64,000 bases of DNA from Symbiodinium natans (taxonomy: Eukaryota > Sar > Dinophyceae > Suessiales > Symbiodiniaceae), in the NCBI GenBank assembly GCA_905221605.1, contig CAJNDS010000458.1, forward strand, positions 112,001 to 176,000, written 5' to 3'. Position 1 is the stretch's first letter, and the number at the start of each line of letters is the position of its first letter. Below the pieces are notes generated by a model. It saw only the letters and a program-made list of their open reading frames with translations. It had not been told where the DNA came from and did not search any database. The position numbers and the translations under genes were made by a program. Below are positions 19,134 to 28,325 of the stretch, in pieces.

Positions 19134-19305
19134 TTGGAGGTTCATGGGTACTTATAACCCCAGTTATGAGTCCACTTATAATCTACTCAGGGGACTTAGG
19201 GGGCTTAGAAGTACAGTTATAATTGGGGTTATCCCTAAACCCTAAATAAACCCCAAACCCTAAACCCTAAACCCTAAACCCTTATCAGTACCCTGAACCT
19301 TCCAG
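19134..19305. mobile_element. MITE-like inverted repeat, family Q, copy 2 (carries telomere insert)
   Basis: Left end CTTGGAGGTTCATGGGTACT and right end AGTACCCTGAACCTTCCAG pair as in copy 1. The right arm is interrupted at 19233-19281. The body shares GAGTCCACTTATAATCTACT and GGGGACTTAGGGGGCTT with copies 1 and 3. Confidence 0.75.
19233..19281. repeat. Telomere-type insert with TTAT duplication
   Basis: A 49-bp (7 x 7) CCCTAAA-type block lies between two copies of TTAT (19229-19232 and 19282-19285), inside the right arm of a family Q MITE. The uninterrupted arm at 10210 lacks it. Confidence 0.7.
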
Positions 19306-19644
19306 TTGTGCACATCCGTCCGTCAGCCCGGTGCATCCAGAGCTCCGATCCATTGTGTAGGGGTCGGAGCAATTACTAACTGTATATGGTCCCTTTGTAA
19401 ATATACTATAATAACCCACCAAATTCCTATTCTATTCAGGCTCCAAAAGTGTAATCCTCACCGCGCTAAACTCAAGCCTCAACACAATTTTAACCCTAAA
19501 GCTCTGGACCCCAAGAGCTGTGAATCTGAGGCCCTGACCCTGAAGATGATTAAGCATGAAAGCCGTGAAGCCTAAACCCCAAGGCCTAAACCCTAAACCC
19601 TAACCCCTAAACCCGAAACCCTAAACCCTAAACCCTAAACCCAG

Positions 19645-19747
19645 TGAAGTCGCGGCGGGCTGCGATGAGTTTGCCAGGGCACCGCTTCGTTCGTCTTGGA
19701 AAAGACTGGGGGTGGGGTCTGTGTGCGCCTGGTGGGCTAAGACTTCT
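19645..19747 (+). CDS. Exon-like segment, basic
   Basis: After CCCAG at the end of a CCCTAAA tract, the frame reads RAAMSLPGHRFVRLGKDWGW and stays open to a TGA at about 19750. Possible donors GTCTGT (about 19708) or GTGGGC would shorten it. Confidence 0.45.
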
Positions 19748-20040
19748 GTGATTTGCGAGTTAGGGTTTGTTTCGTTGTGTTTCGGCTTTGGGAGGTCTCT
19801 CTTGCTTATCTCATCTTACTTGGTTTCTTGTTTTCCTTGCGTTTTGCTGCCAGTTATCACCTTTGCTCTTGCTCTTAGTCTTCTTGTGTCTATCGCGCTT
19901 GCTTACCAGTGGTCTGCCTTAGTATGTCGTTCTTAGCAAAAGCGTACTGGAGGGCTTAGATAGATGGTGGCAGGGTGAAATAGGGCCGGGTGCAATGATT
20001 AGACTCGGTTAGACTGTAATTTTATGATTCTAGGAGAGTA

Positions 20041-20155
20041 GGCCCCTATTCCCCTTTTTGGGGTTTAGGTTCCCTTACAAGCCCCTTGAAAAGCCAAAAA
20101 GGGCACCCTCCCTATTCCTAGGTTACTCTTGAATCTAGTGTTTGATGTGTTGGGC
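20041..20155. mobile_element. Dispersed repeat, family U, copy 2
   Basis: Shares CCCTTACAAGCCCCTT and CTATTCCTAGGTTACTC with 6538-6655. The left part CCCCTATTCCCCTTTTTGG partially mirrors the right part, suggesting terminal inverted repeats. Confidence 0.5.
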
Positions 20156-20299
20156 TTTGTGCATGTTCCGATGCTTGGCGCCTTGATGGAGTGCTTTAGC
20201 CGGTCGAGTCTGTGGACGTTCATCCTAAACCTCCAACTTTGTGGCCAACCCCAAACCCCAACCCCTGAATGCCCTAACGACACACCCTCTAAACCCTAG

Positions 20300-20330
<31 letters not shown>
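20300..20330. repeat. C31 homopolymer
   Basis: An uninterrupted run of about 31 C. Confidence 0.9.
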
Positions 20331-20332
<2 letters not shown>

Positions 20333-20689
20333 ATGGAGCCCTCCGGGGCCCTTGCTGCATTTCCAGTGCTTGGGGTGGCTTAAGGTTTAGGGTTTAGGGT
20401 TAGGGTCTTCTCTAAGCCCTGAAGAACAAAGCTTGCAAGCCCTACTCCCCTACAAACCCTGAACCCTCAACCCTCGACCCTAAGCCCTAAACCCTGGTGA
20501 AATCTACCCTCCATTTCTATCTTGATTTGTAGAGCCGAGGTCATGTCAAGGGTTCTATGTGTACTCTTTTTGTAGGAAAGAAACCCCGAATACAGGGATG
20601 ACTCTCTTCACCCGTAGACGTCTTGGGACCGAGTCTGGAACCAACATAGGCCTCGTAGTTGGACCGCACAAACTCCGTCTCAAAACCCT

Positions 20690-20850
20690 AAACCCTAAAC
20701 CCCCTAAACCCCCTAAACCCCCTAAAACCCCTAAACCCCCTAAACCCCTAAACCCCCTAAACCCCCTAAACCCCCTAAACCCCCTAAACCCCCTAAACCC
20801 CCTAAACCCCCTAAACCCCCTAAACCCCCTAAACCCCCTAAACCCCCTAA
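20690..20850 (-). repeat. CCCCCTAAA (9-bp) array
   Basis: About 16 units of a 9-bp telomere-derived variant with two extra C. Open in all three frames, hence the spurious Pro-Leu-Asn and Gly-Phe-Arg ORFs on the two strands. Confidence 0.95.
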
Positions 20851-20863
20851 GGGCCCTTTGCAG

Positions 20864-20905
20864 GTGCATCCTTGAGGGAACGCTGGAGGAGGCGGCGCTG
20901 AGAGC
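20864..20905 (+). CDS. Micro-exon with canonical splice sites
   Basis: 42 nt between CCCTTTGCAG and GTAAGG, reading CILEGTLEEAALRA. Directly follows the 9-bp C-rich array. Confidence 0.5.
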
Positions 20906-21063
20906 GTAAGGGCGACGGTGGGGCAGCTGGCTGAGGGCTTTCTAGGGCTTAGGGATCAGGGTTTAGGGTTTAGGGTTTAGTGTTCAGGGCTTAGAGATAG
21001 GGATTATTAGACTGCTCGGATGCTATGGGATTCGCAGAGCCTGCATCTGGTTTTTATACATGT

Positions 21064-21110
21064 ATATATATATATATACATATATATCTGAATATATATA
21101 TATATATCTT
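21064..21110. repeat. Interrupted AT microsatellite
   Basis: TATATA runs separated by ACATA and CTGAA. Confidence 0.85.
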
Positions 21111-21154
21111 CATTCATATACTGCAATGTGTGTATATACCATATATAGAGATAC

Positions 21155-21274
21155 ATGCGGCCGACAACAAGAAGAGCAAGCGCAACCCAAGCCCCTGAAC
21201 CCAGCAGGTCAACTCCCAGGCGCGACTCCTCGATGCAGACCTCGCAAGGCGTGTGGAGGTGGGCTCATGCAGGG
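21155..21274 (+). CDS. Exon-like segment with GTTTAG donor
   Basis: 40 codons from an ATG, Ser/Thr/Arg-rich: MRPTTRRASATQAPEPSRST, then PRRDSSMQTSQGVWRWAHAG. The donor is the first GTTTAG of the tract at 21275. The low-complexity basic composition suggests a disordered or targeting region; may be a start exon. Confidence 0.5.
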
Positions 21275-21375
21275 GTTTAGGGTTTAGGGTTTAGGGTTTA
21301 GGGTTTAGGGTTTAGGTTTTAGGGTTTAGGGTTTAGGGGTGTTGGGCGTTAGGGTTTAGGGTTTAGGGGTGGTAG
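21275..21375 (+). repeat. TTTAGGG tract
   Basis: About 13 units. Confidence 0.92.
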
Positions 21376-21531
21376 GGTTTCAGGGCCTTCGGGTTTTCAG
21401 CTTGTCGGGCGCTTGAGGTTGTAGGGCGGGCGTTGAGGTTTTATCGGGCTCAGCGACGCCTCACAAGGGTTTGCCAATCTATTCCCCCCTCCCTTCCCCC
21501 TGCCATAAACCGCCTGCCTTCCCGAAATCAG

Positions 21532-21618
21532 GGCGTGGTGCTGCGCAGATTTTGGTTGCGCCCAAGCTTCGCAAAGCATCCGTTGCCAACCTCAACTGAA
21601 AACCCCGAAGCCCTATAG
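21532..21618 (+). CDS. Exon-like segment
   Basis: 28 codons plus TAG after CCCGAAATCAG, reading GVVLRRFWLRPSFAKHPLPT, then STENPEAL. A pyrimidine-rich stretch precedes it. Confidence 0.45.
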   Translation, partial: GVVLRRFWLRPSFAKHPLPTSTENPEAL

Positions 21619-21776
21619 ACTACCCCCAAAGCCTTGAAGTAACCCATGACTAAACTCTCAACCCAAAAAGGGTTTAAGTTTTAGGGTCTAGGGTCCAGGG
21701 TCCAGGGTCCAGGGTCTAGGGTCTAGGGTCTAGGGTCTAGGGAGGTCTAGGGTTTATTGGGGGGGGGGGGGTTTAG

Positions 21777-21858
21777 GAGCTGGATGCACTCATCGCCATC
21801 TCCACGGACGTTGGCCCGGGAGGTGTGAATCGCCGCTTGCTTGCACGAGCTTTGTGCT
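21777..21858 (+). CDS. Exon with TTTAG acceptor and GTTTAG donor
   Basis: 82 nt reading ELDALIAISTDVGPGGVNRR, then LLARALC. Upstream boundary is GGTTTAG after a G-run and a GGGTCTA array. Downstream boundary is GTTTAGG. Both splice signals would come from telomere-type units. Strong coding character. Confidence 0.6.
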
Positions 21859-21909
21859 GTTTAGGTTTCAGGGTTCAAGGTTCCGGGTTTAAACCTTCAG
21901 TTCTACACC

Positions 21910-22004
21910 CGAAACCCTAAACCCTAAACCCTAAACCCTAAACCCTAAACCCTAAACCCTAAACCCTAAACCCTAAACCCTAAACCCTAAACCCTAAACC
22001 CTAA
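21910..22004 (-). repeat. CCCTAAA array
   Basis: About 13 perfect units. The next 36 bp (ACGGGTTCAGGGCTGAAGTC...) recur at 56429. Confidence 0.96.
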
Positions 22005-22723
22005 CGGGTTCAGGGCTGAAGTCGCAGGGTCGACGAGTCGGGAGGGCCTAGAGTCGAAATTGGCAGAGCGAGAGGGTTTCGAAGTTTGGGGGTTTAGGGT
22101 TGATAGGGTTCAGAGTTTAGGGTTTAGGGTTTATAGGGTTTAGGGTTTAGGGTTTACGGGGTTTAGGGTTTTTAGGGTTTAGGGTTTAGGGTTCAGGGTT
22201 TAGGGTTTAGGGTTTCGGGTCTAGGGTTGAGGGTTGAGGGTTGAGGGTTTAGGGTTTAGAGCCCTGGGGGTTAGGATGGTTGAGGCTTTTCGCAGATTTG
22301 GGGGCGGTGTTGAGGGTTTTTGGCCTCCTGCTGAGATTGCAAGCTCTGCGACCCCTGAGGCCATCCCCTGCGTCCCACCCAGGGCGTTGAGCCCCGACAC
22401 CTAAACCCCAAACCCCAAGACCCCAAACCCTAAACCCCTAGACCCGGAGAACACGACCCTAAACCCCGAAGCCTCTAAACCCCCGAAACCCGCAACCCCC
22501 TTGACCCCTTAAGCCCTGAAGCCCCTAAACTTTCAACCCCCCTAAACCCCTGAACCCCTAAACCCCTAAACCCCTAAACCTCTAAACCCCTAAACCCCTA
22601 AACCCTAGACCTTGAATGCTCAGAACCGTGTCACCCCTAAACCCCCCAAACCCCAAAACCCCGAACCCCCATTCAACGCCCAAAACCCCCCAAAGCCCCT
22701 AGGCCCTCGCGCCCCCATTGAAG

Positions 22724-22787
22724 GAGAGACGATGGCGGCTGCGGGGCGGGCCAAGATTCCTGTGGCAGGTGCTGACCTCGAAGCTTT
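22724..22787 (+). CDS. Exon-like segment
   Basis: ATG at 22732 begins MAAAGRAKIPVAGADLEALC. A plausible acceptor is CATTGAAG, the donor GTGTGT. A T10 and long G run follow at once. Confidence 0.45.
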
Positions 22788-23425
22788 GTGTGTTTTTTTT
22801 TTTGGCGGGTGGGGGGGGGGGGGGAGGGGGGTTATGGTCGAGGGTTGAGGGTTTAGGGTTGAGGGTAGTTTGGGGGGGGTCTTGGGGTGTAAGGGTTGAA
22901 GGGCTTGGGAGTTCAGGGCTTTAGGGGCTTTGGGGGTGCTTTATAGGAAGTGTAGGGGTTAAGGGCTTCTTGGAAACTATCCAACCTTGGAGGGAGTTTA
23001 GGGGTTTGGGATTTAGAGCTTTTCGGGTTTGTAGATTCAGTGTCGGGGACCTTTGTTTTTTGTTTTATTGTTTTTTTTGGTGTGGGGCGGGGGGAGGGGG
23101 GCTGTAATTTCTTGAGAGGCAAGTAGCAGTAACACCTTAGGTCTTAGGGTTAGGGACCCAGTGGTATCAAAAAAACCTAACCTCTAAACCCTAAGCCCTA
23201 AACCCTATACCCTTTTTACAGACTTATCGTCCCTTCATTGAACAAGCAGGGGGTATTGGTATTGGGCTCTCTGGAATCCAGATCATGGCACCTCGGCAAA
23301 AATGCTAACGAAAAAGCCAGCAAAGGGGCCGGAAACCACGTACTTGAACTGAGGGACTCAGTAGCTACAGCCCCCCGATATGCTGAGGACTCCAGGGCAC
23401 CCTCAAACACCGTTTGTAAGCCCCC

Positions 23426-23575
23426 AAAGTCCAGGCCCTTCCAACCCTTCCAACCCTTCCAACCCCTGCCAATCCTTCCAACCCTTCCAACCCTTCCAAC
23501 CCTTCCAACCCTTCCAACCCTTCCAACCCTTCCAACCCTTCCAACCCTTCCAACCCTTCCAGCCCTTCCAGCCCT
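23426..23575. repeat. CCTTCCAACC 10-bp minisatellite
   Basis: About 15 copies, two interrupted. The ORFs across it (FQP and LEG repeats) are period artefacts. Confidence 0.92.
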
Positions 23576-23600
23576 AAACCCCAAACCCTAAACCCTAAAC

Positions 23601-23700
23601 TCCAAGAATCATATATAGGCACCGGTGGCACCAGCCTCTCCTTGGCCGCCTCCGACTTGGGCTGCCTGCTGGCAGGCGGGGCCTGTGCTGCCTTGGGCAT
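23601..23700 (-). CDS. Minus-strand start exon, Lys/Ala/Pro-rich
   Basis: ATG at 23700 is preceded in frame by TAA. It reads MPKAAQAPPASRQPKSEAAK, then ERLVPPVPIYDSW. The donor on this strand is GTTTAGGG, the complement of the CCCTAAA tract at 23582-23600. The basic, low-complexity N-terminus resembles a tail or linker. Clear example of the telomere-donor junction on the opposite strand. Confidence 0.55.
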
Positions 23701-24119
23701 TTAAGACCCCGAAAGCCCTAAACCCTAAACCCTAAAACCCGATAGGCCCTATAAACCCTAAACCCTAATTGAACCCTAAAGCCCTAACACCTTTTGCACC
23801 CTAAACCATTCAAGGTTAGCCGGGGTTTGAAGGTTAAGAGGATCCCAAAAGGGTTTAGGGTTTAGGGTTTAGGGTTTAGAGATTAGGGATGAGGGTTAAA
23901 AGGACTGCCAGAGACTATGGGAGGATCAAGCGGTTTGGAGTTTAGGAATCCTTGAAAGCCAGTTGGAAGATCCTTCTACTGAGAGCCCTGAACTATCCGA
24001 AGCCCTCAACAGAAGCCTACACGCAACTGGTACCTGTAGGTTCCCTAAACCAGGGTCTTCTTCATGTACTTGTTACACCTCGGATTTTGCGTGCCCAGCA
24101 GGGGAGCACAAAACTTACC

Positions 24120-24275
24120 CCATAGATCCCTACAAATCCCTGTAAATCCCTATAAATCCCTAAAAATCCCTATAAATCCCTACAAATCCCGATAGATCCC
24201 TATCAATCCTTATAAATCCCTACAAATCCCTACAAATCCCTATAAATCCCTATAAATCCCTACAAACTTTATAAA
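24120..24275. repeat. AAATCCCTAY 10-bp array
   Basis: About 15 copies of TA(C/T)AAATCCC, AT-richer than telomere-type arrays. Possibly a diverged CCCTA-based unit. Confidence 0.9.
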
Positions 24276-24580
24276 TCCCACAGACCTTTAACGCTCAATG
24301 TACGTCCGCGCCGGTGGCCATGAGGTAATGCTGGCGGCTCCGTGGCCACCACGCCCGAGACCAAGGTGCATCTGCTACCCTATACACCTTAAACCCTAAA
24401 CCCTAAACCCTAAACCCTGAACCGTAATCCCTAAACCCTAAACCCTACACCCTACACCCTAAACCCTAAACCCTAAACCCTAAAGCCTAAACCCTAAACC
24501 CTAAACCCTAAACCCTAAGCCGGTGCTTGAGTGTCAGGATTTGGGGTTGTGGGGCCTGGGGTTTTAGGGTGTTGGTTAAG

Positions 24581-24674
24581 GTGGTTTCCTAGGGTCCCTG
24601 TTTGGGTACTCATTACCAGGCGGCACCCTTTAAAAAGGGATCCCAAACAGGGACCTTAATGCAGAAAACTACCC
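24581..24674. mobile_element. MITE-like inverted repeat, family S, copy 1
   Basis: Left AGGGTCCCTGTTTGGG and right CCCAAACAGGGACCTTAATG pair. Outer parts GTGGTTTCCT and CAGAAAACTACC also pair imperfectly. Related to 53371-53467. Confidence 0.65.
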
Positions 24675-25136
24675 AAACTGTGTCCCCTGCAACCCTCCAG
24701 CTTCTTAGCCCTGACGGACCAAGAATCGCCGGGACCCTATATGGTTTATGGTTTCAGTTTTCGGGTTTGGGTTAAACCCTAAACCCTCTACCCTCAACCC
24801 TCAACCCTCAACCCTAAACCCTAAACCCTAAACCCTGCACGCTAAGGCCTAAACAGCTAAGCCTGGAGTGTAGTCTTGAGCGCTCTCAGCTCTACTCATT
24901 CACCCTTCGAAATATCCTTAGCAACCTGAATGGTCAGCGAAACCCTAAACCCTAAACCCTGGATCCTTGCGAAATCCACCCTCTTCTAGGACGTCCAGAG
25001 TTTCCCACACTCCCCTAAGGGGCAAAAACAAGAGAAGACAAGCACCCTAACACGACCCGCAAAAACCGCTAAGAAAATCCAGACCCCTAAACCAGAGCAC
25101 TCGAGATCAAGCTCCAACAGTGATCCACTAAACCCT

Positions 25137-25285
25137 AAACCCTAAACCCTAAGCCCTAAGCCCTAAACCCTAAACCCTAAACCCTAAACCCTAAACCCTA
25201 AACCCTAAACCCTAACCCCTAACCCCTAAGCCCTAAGCCCTGAGCCCTAAGCCCTAAGCCCTAAACCCTAAACCCTAAACCCTAA
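25137..25285 (-). repeat. CCCTAAA/CCCTAAG array
   Basis: About 20 units with CCCTAAG sub-blocks. Confidence 0.93.
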
Positions 25286-25314
25286 CCATATACCCTAGAC
25301 CCTAAGCCCTCCAG

Positions 25315-25397
25315 TGAAGGCCCTGGGAATTGCTGCCGGCCTCGCTGGTGCCTTCGGCGTCCGCTTCACCGCACCTGGACGAGTCTTGGACTGCTGA
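25315..25397 (+). CDS. Terminal exon-like segment, small-residue helix
   Basis: After AGCCCTCCAG, the frame reads ALGIAAGLAGAFGVRFTAPG, then RVLDC and TGA. The Gly/Ala-rich hydrophobic start looks like a membrane helix end. Good splice context. Product unknown. Confidence 0.6.
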
Positions 25398-25440
25398 AGG
25401 AATAGAACCCTAAACCCGAAAGGGTAACGCTTAGGGCTCT

Positions 25441-25580
25441 TTTCGGGTTTAAGGCTTCAAGGCGTGTAGGGTTTCAGGATTTTAGGGTTTAAGGGCCCTG
25501 AACTAGGTTTCTTCGGGTTTAGGGTTTAAGGCTTCAAGGCGTGTAGGGTTTCAGGATTTCAGTGTTTAAGGGCCCGAACA
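25441..25580. repeat. Tandem duplication, about 73 bp unit
   Basis: TTTAAGGCTTCAAGGCGTGT followed by AGGGTTTCAGGATTT occurs twice, about 73 bp apart. Confidence 0.8.
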
Positions 25581-25759
25581 AGGTTGCAGGGGCTCCGGGG
25601 GTTTAGGGTTCAGTCATTTAGGGTTTAGGGTGCAGATGCTTTGTGAGGAGCACATCATGGTCAGGGGTGCCTAAGCCCTAAGCCAAGGCGGTCCTTGGGA
25701 ATTTGTTGATTTCCTTGTTGGGTTTAGGATGAGTAGATATGCTTAGGAACATCTTTCAG

Positions 25760-26900
25760 ATGGTTTTTAATGGCCTTCCTGAACTAGCAGACCCTACAGC
25801 CTACAGGGTTTGGGGCTTAGGGTTTTGAGTTTTTGGTTTCTTTGAGCGAACGTTTCGGATTATGAGTTTTTGGGCTATAGTAACTCCTCGGCACTAACCC
25901 TTACAGTAATCACTCGCTTTGGAGGATTCCATGCTGTCTCTTCACCCTGCTTGTGCGAAGTCCATGAGGACATTAGGGAGTTTAGGGTTAGGAAACTTCG
26001 GGCATTTTAGGGTTCAGGGGCTGCGGTTTTGGCTTAGGTTCTGGATGTTGGTTCCGGGTTCTCCTATGAAAGTCTTAAGGGAGGGGGGTTCATGGGGGTA
26101 GGTACCTCGGGAACGTTTAGGGAAGCTTAGGGAGCCTTAGGGAGTGGTGGGGAGCATCGGGGAGTTGAACCCCCCCCCCCTCCCTTAAGAACCCTGTAAA
26201 TCACCGCGCCGTCCGAGGCAAAAATAGCTTTGCCTGGCACTCTGCCACTCGGCCACAGAATGTGGGATCGTGTTTCGGGGGTTTGTGGGGTCTAGGGCTT
26301 ACACCTACGGTTCAGTGTTTAGGGTTTAGGGTTAGGAGTAGCGGGTTCCTTTTCGGTTCGAAGTGGGGGATGAGGGAATTTGGATGAGGGAATTAGGAAC
26401 CCAATGTCAATATCCCCTTATATTTTCCGTTTAACGGATTATAGAAGTTACCTACGTATAATGAGGGGTTAAGGGTGTTTGGGCCTAAGTCTCCTTACTT
26501 AGACGGTGAACCTGTTTCTCTCCCCCCCCCCCCAAATACCGTGTGTAAGGCCAGATTCAGGGAGGCTTCTGTCGTCCCGATTCTTCGGTTTCTGGCTGTG
26601 TTTGTTTTTGTTGTTCGTTCGCGAACTTTATGTCTCTCTCTGTTTGGTCTCTCTGTTGTAGTTACCCTCACCCCGAAACCCTATCTTCTGGATCCTAAAC
26701 CCTAAGCTTCTAAACCCTAAGCCCTAAAACCGAGCTCCTGAGTCGGACTCTGAAGATGTTTAGGGGCACATGAGTGTTCAGGGTTTAGGAGTTGGGGATA
26801 TTATGAGGGTTTGGTGGTATTCGGACCCCTGGGTTTAGGGTTTGGGGTTTAAGGTTTAGGGTTTTGGGCCGGTGCTAGTTAGGAACCTTCTCAAAGGGTT
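25760..26900. other. Mixed spacer, no supportable exon
   Basis: Degenerate TTTAGGG pieces, a C-run at 26170-26180 and ORFs under 80 codons without good boundaries. A tRNA-like promoter box pair is described separately. Confidence 0.4.
26155..26262 (-). ncRNA. tRNA-like or SINE-like pol III box pair (weak)
   Basis: On the minus strand, TGGCCGAGTGG (26255-26245) matches the pol III A box exactly, and GGTTCAACTCC (26171-26161) differs from the B box at one position. Between them AGGCAAA/TTTGCCT can form an anticodon-like hairpin whose loop holds GCT. A run of G enlarges the variable region and no acceptor stem is convincing. A tRNA-Ser-derived relic or SINE head is possible; chance is not excluded. 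Confidence 0.3.
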
Positions 26901-27032
26901 CAAAGTGGCCAACCGCGGGGGGGGGGGGGGGGGCTCGCCTGTCTCTGCCTGTGCACACTATGGCGAAGATGCTTTTGGGATTCCTTACTTCAATGTCAAG
27001 GCGCTGCCGGGACCTTAGCTCAGCCCTCAACC

Positions 27033-27054
27033 CCTTGAGCCAATTTGGCCCAAG
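27033..27054 (+). promoter_or_regulatory. Possible relict spliced-leader sequence
   Basis: TTGAGCCAATTTGGCCCAAG matches the 3' part of the dinoflagellate spliced leader at 14 of 16 positions, and about 17 of 21 overall. It lies 64 nt upstream of, and in the same orientation as, the intronless gene at 27118. Such relics mark genes re-inserted from trans-spliced mRNA. Confidence 0.45.
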
Positions 27055-27117
27055 ATTTCGTCATTTGCGTCTCCGCCTTAAAAGGTGTAGACAGGGGCCA
27101 TTTGACACCTTGCACCC

Positions 27118-27534
27118 ATGGGATGTGGGGCAAGTGCGGCGAAAGTGCAGCCAACGACGCAGCTGCGACAGAAAGGGCCGTTCGGAGTGATCCCGGCATA
27201 TGATGATCTCTCGGCGGCCATGCAGCAGCAGGCGATCTCTGACGGCCCGAGCACTAGGGTGAAGAAGGCAGCCATGCCGAAAGCAGCGTGCCAGCATCCG
27301 GCGCAGTTGAGGTTCGAAGGCACGATCTTCTCACCGGAGGACGAGGATGAAGGCTCGAAGCTGGATTGGTCCTCTATGGATTCCAGCACCTGGACAACAC
27401 GCTGCGCGAAGGGTGCGCCCATGCAGCCAGACCGCCGATCACATGAACGCCATCTCCGTGTGCTTGACCAGTTCCGACGGGCGGTCGAGGGTGCATCCAT
27501 GGAGTTCATCCAAGTCGTTGAAGCTCGCCGCTAG
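27118..27534 (+). CDS. Intronless small protein with MGCGAS N-terminus
   Basis: 138 codons from ATG. The N-terminus MGCGAS fits an N-myristoylation site (Gly2) with an adjacent Cys3 that could be palmitoylated, so attachment to a membrane is likely. Residues 72-79 are acidic (SPEDEDEG); residues 105-138 are basic and helix-prone. No enzymatic domain is recognised. Third positions are GC-rich. It stands alone in a telomere-poor island, with a possible spliced-leader relic upstream and a 3' region without introns, which suggests a retroposed gene. Function unknown; MGCG-type short proteins are common in protists. Confidence 0.7.
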   Translation: MGCGASAAKVQPTTQLRQKGPFGVIPAYDDLSAAMQQQAISDGPSTRVKKAAMPKAACQHPAQLRFEGTIFSPEDEDEGSKLDWSSMDSSTWTTRCAKGAPMQPDRRSHERHLRVLDQFRRAVEGASMEFIQVVEARR

Positions 27535-27879
27535 AAAGCAACGGCGCTGGGCCAACATAGCCTCGCAGACAGGCCGACAGGCTGAGCATTGGGTTTTCCT
27601 GTCCCCCATGCTCGTTGTCACATCGGCTGCCGCGCAAGGGCTTCGTGCATGGTATCTGATTCGACCGACAGCCTATGCGATGACGCGTGTCCATGCGTCG
27701 AGAGTTTAGCTGGTACGACCGCAGAGTCGGGTCCACGTCCCTGCACGAGAGGATGAAGAAGCCCTATGGTCCCTCAATAGTCCCTGTTTGTATGTAAAAT
27801 TGCCTGTTCCCCTTCTGTTTCCGTATATACTTGTAATGTACTGTACCCCAACTATAAGCTTGATTAGGCGCCTTGTATT

Positions 27880-27965
27880 CCCCAAACCCTAAACCCTAAA
27901 CCCTAAACCCTAAACCCTAAACCCTACACCCTAAACCCTAAAGCCTAAACCCTAACCCTAAACCC
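27880..27965 (-). repeat. CCCTAAA tract
   Basis: About 11 units. Confidence 0.92.
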
Positions 27966-28325
27966 TATAATTCTATATTTTTATACAATACCAGCCCTCT
28001 GCATGGGACCTCCAGACTTTGTGGGTGTAATCGTCACGTGGCAGCGTGCCAGAATCCAGCCATGGTTGAGAGGACCTATAGAACTAGGTAGGCCTTTGGG
28101 GTTTAGGGTTTGGGGTTTAGGGTTTAGGATTTAAGGTTTAGGGTTTAGGGTGTAGGGTCTATATTTTGCGCTTTCCCTTATTGGGTTTAAGAGGATCATA
28201 TTCAGGCAGGGATTTTCTGAGGGTGTTAAGGGCCATCCTAGACAAGTGAGCCCTAGATCCTAGACCCAAACCCCAACCCCCAGGATCGCAGCGAAGAGCG
28301 TTTCTGGCTGAAGTTCTGGCTCCGT

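Noticed and set aside
20555-20909. 104- and 116-codon ORFs of Gly-Phe-Arg or Pro-Leu-Asn repeats
   Set aside because: They are translations of the 9-bp CCCCCTAAA array; only the short exon at 20864-20905 has independent support.
23230-23420. Coding island
   Set aside because: Both strands are open with similar plausibility and no splice boundary decides between them.
23216-23700. Repetitive ORFs (FQP, LEG, GRV repeats)
   Set aside because: They arise from the 10-bp CCTTCCAACC minisatellite. Only the minus-strand 23601-23700 part was kept.
24120-24275. CRISPR-like array
   Set aside because: The 10-bp units are contiguous without spacers; this is a simple tandem repeat in a eukaryotic context.
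24300-24375. Coding island upstream of CCCTAAA tract
   Set aside because: Open on both strands; frame and boundaries undecidable from sequence.
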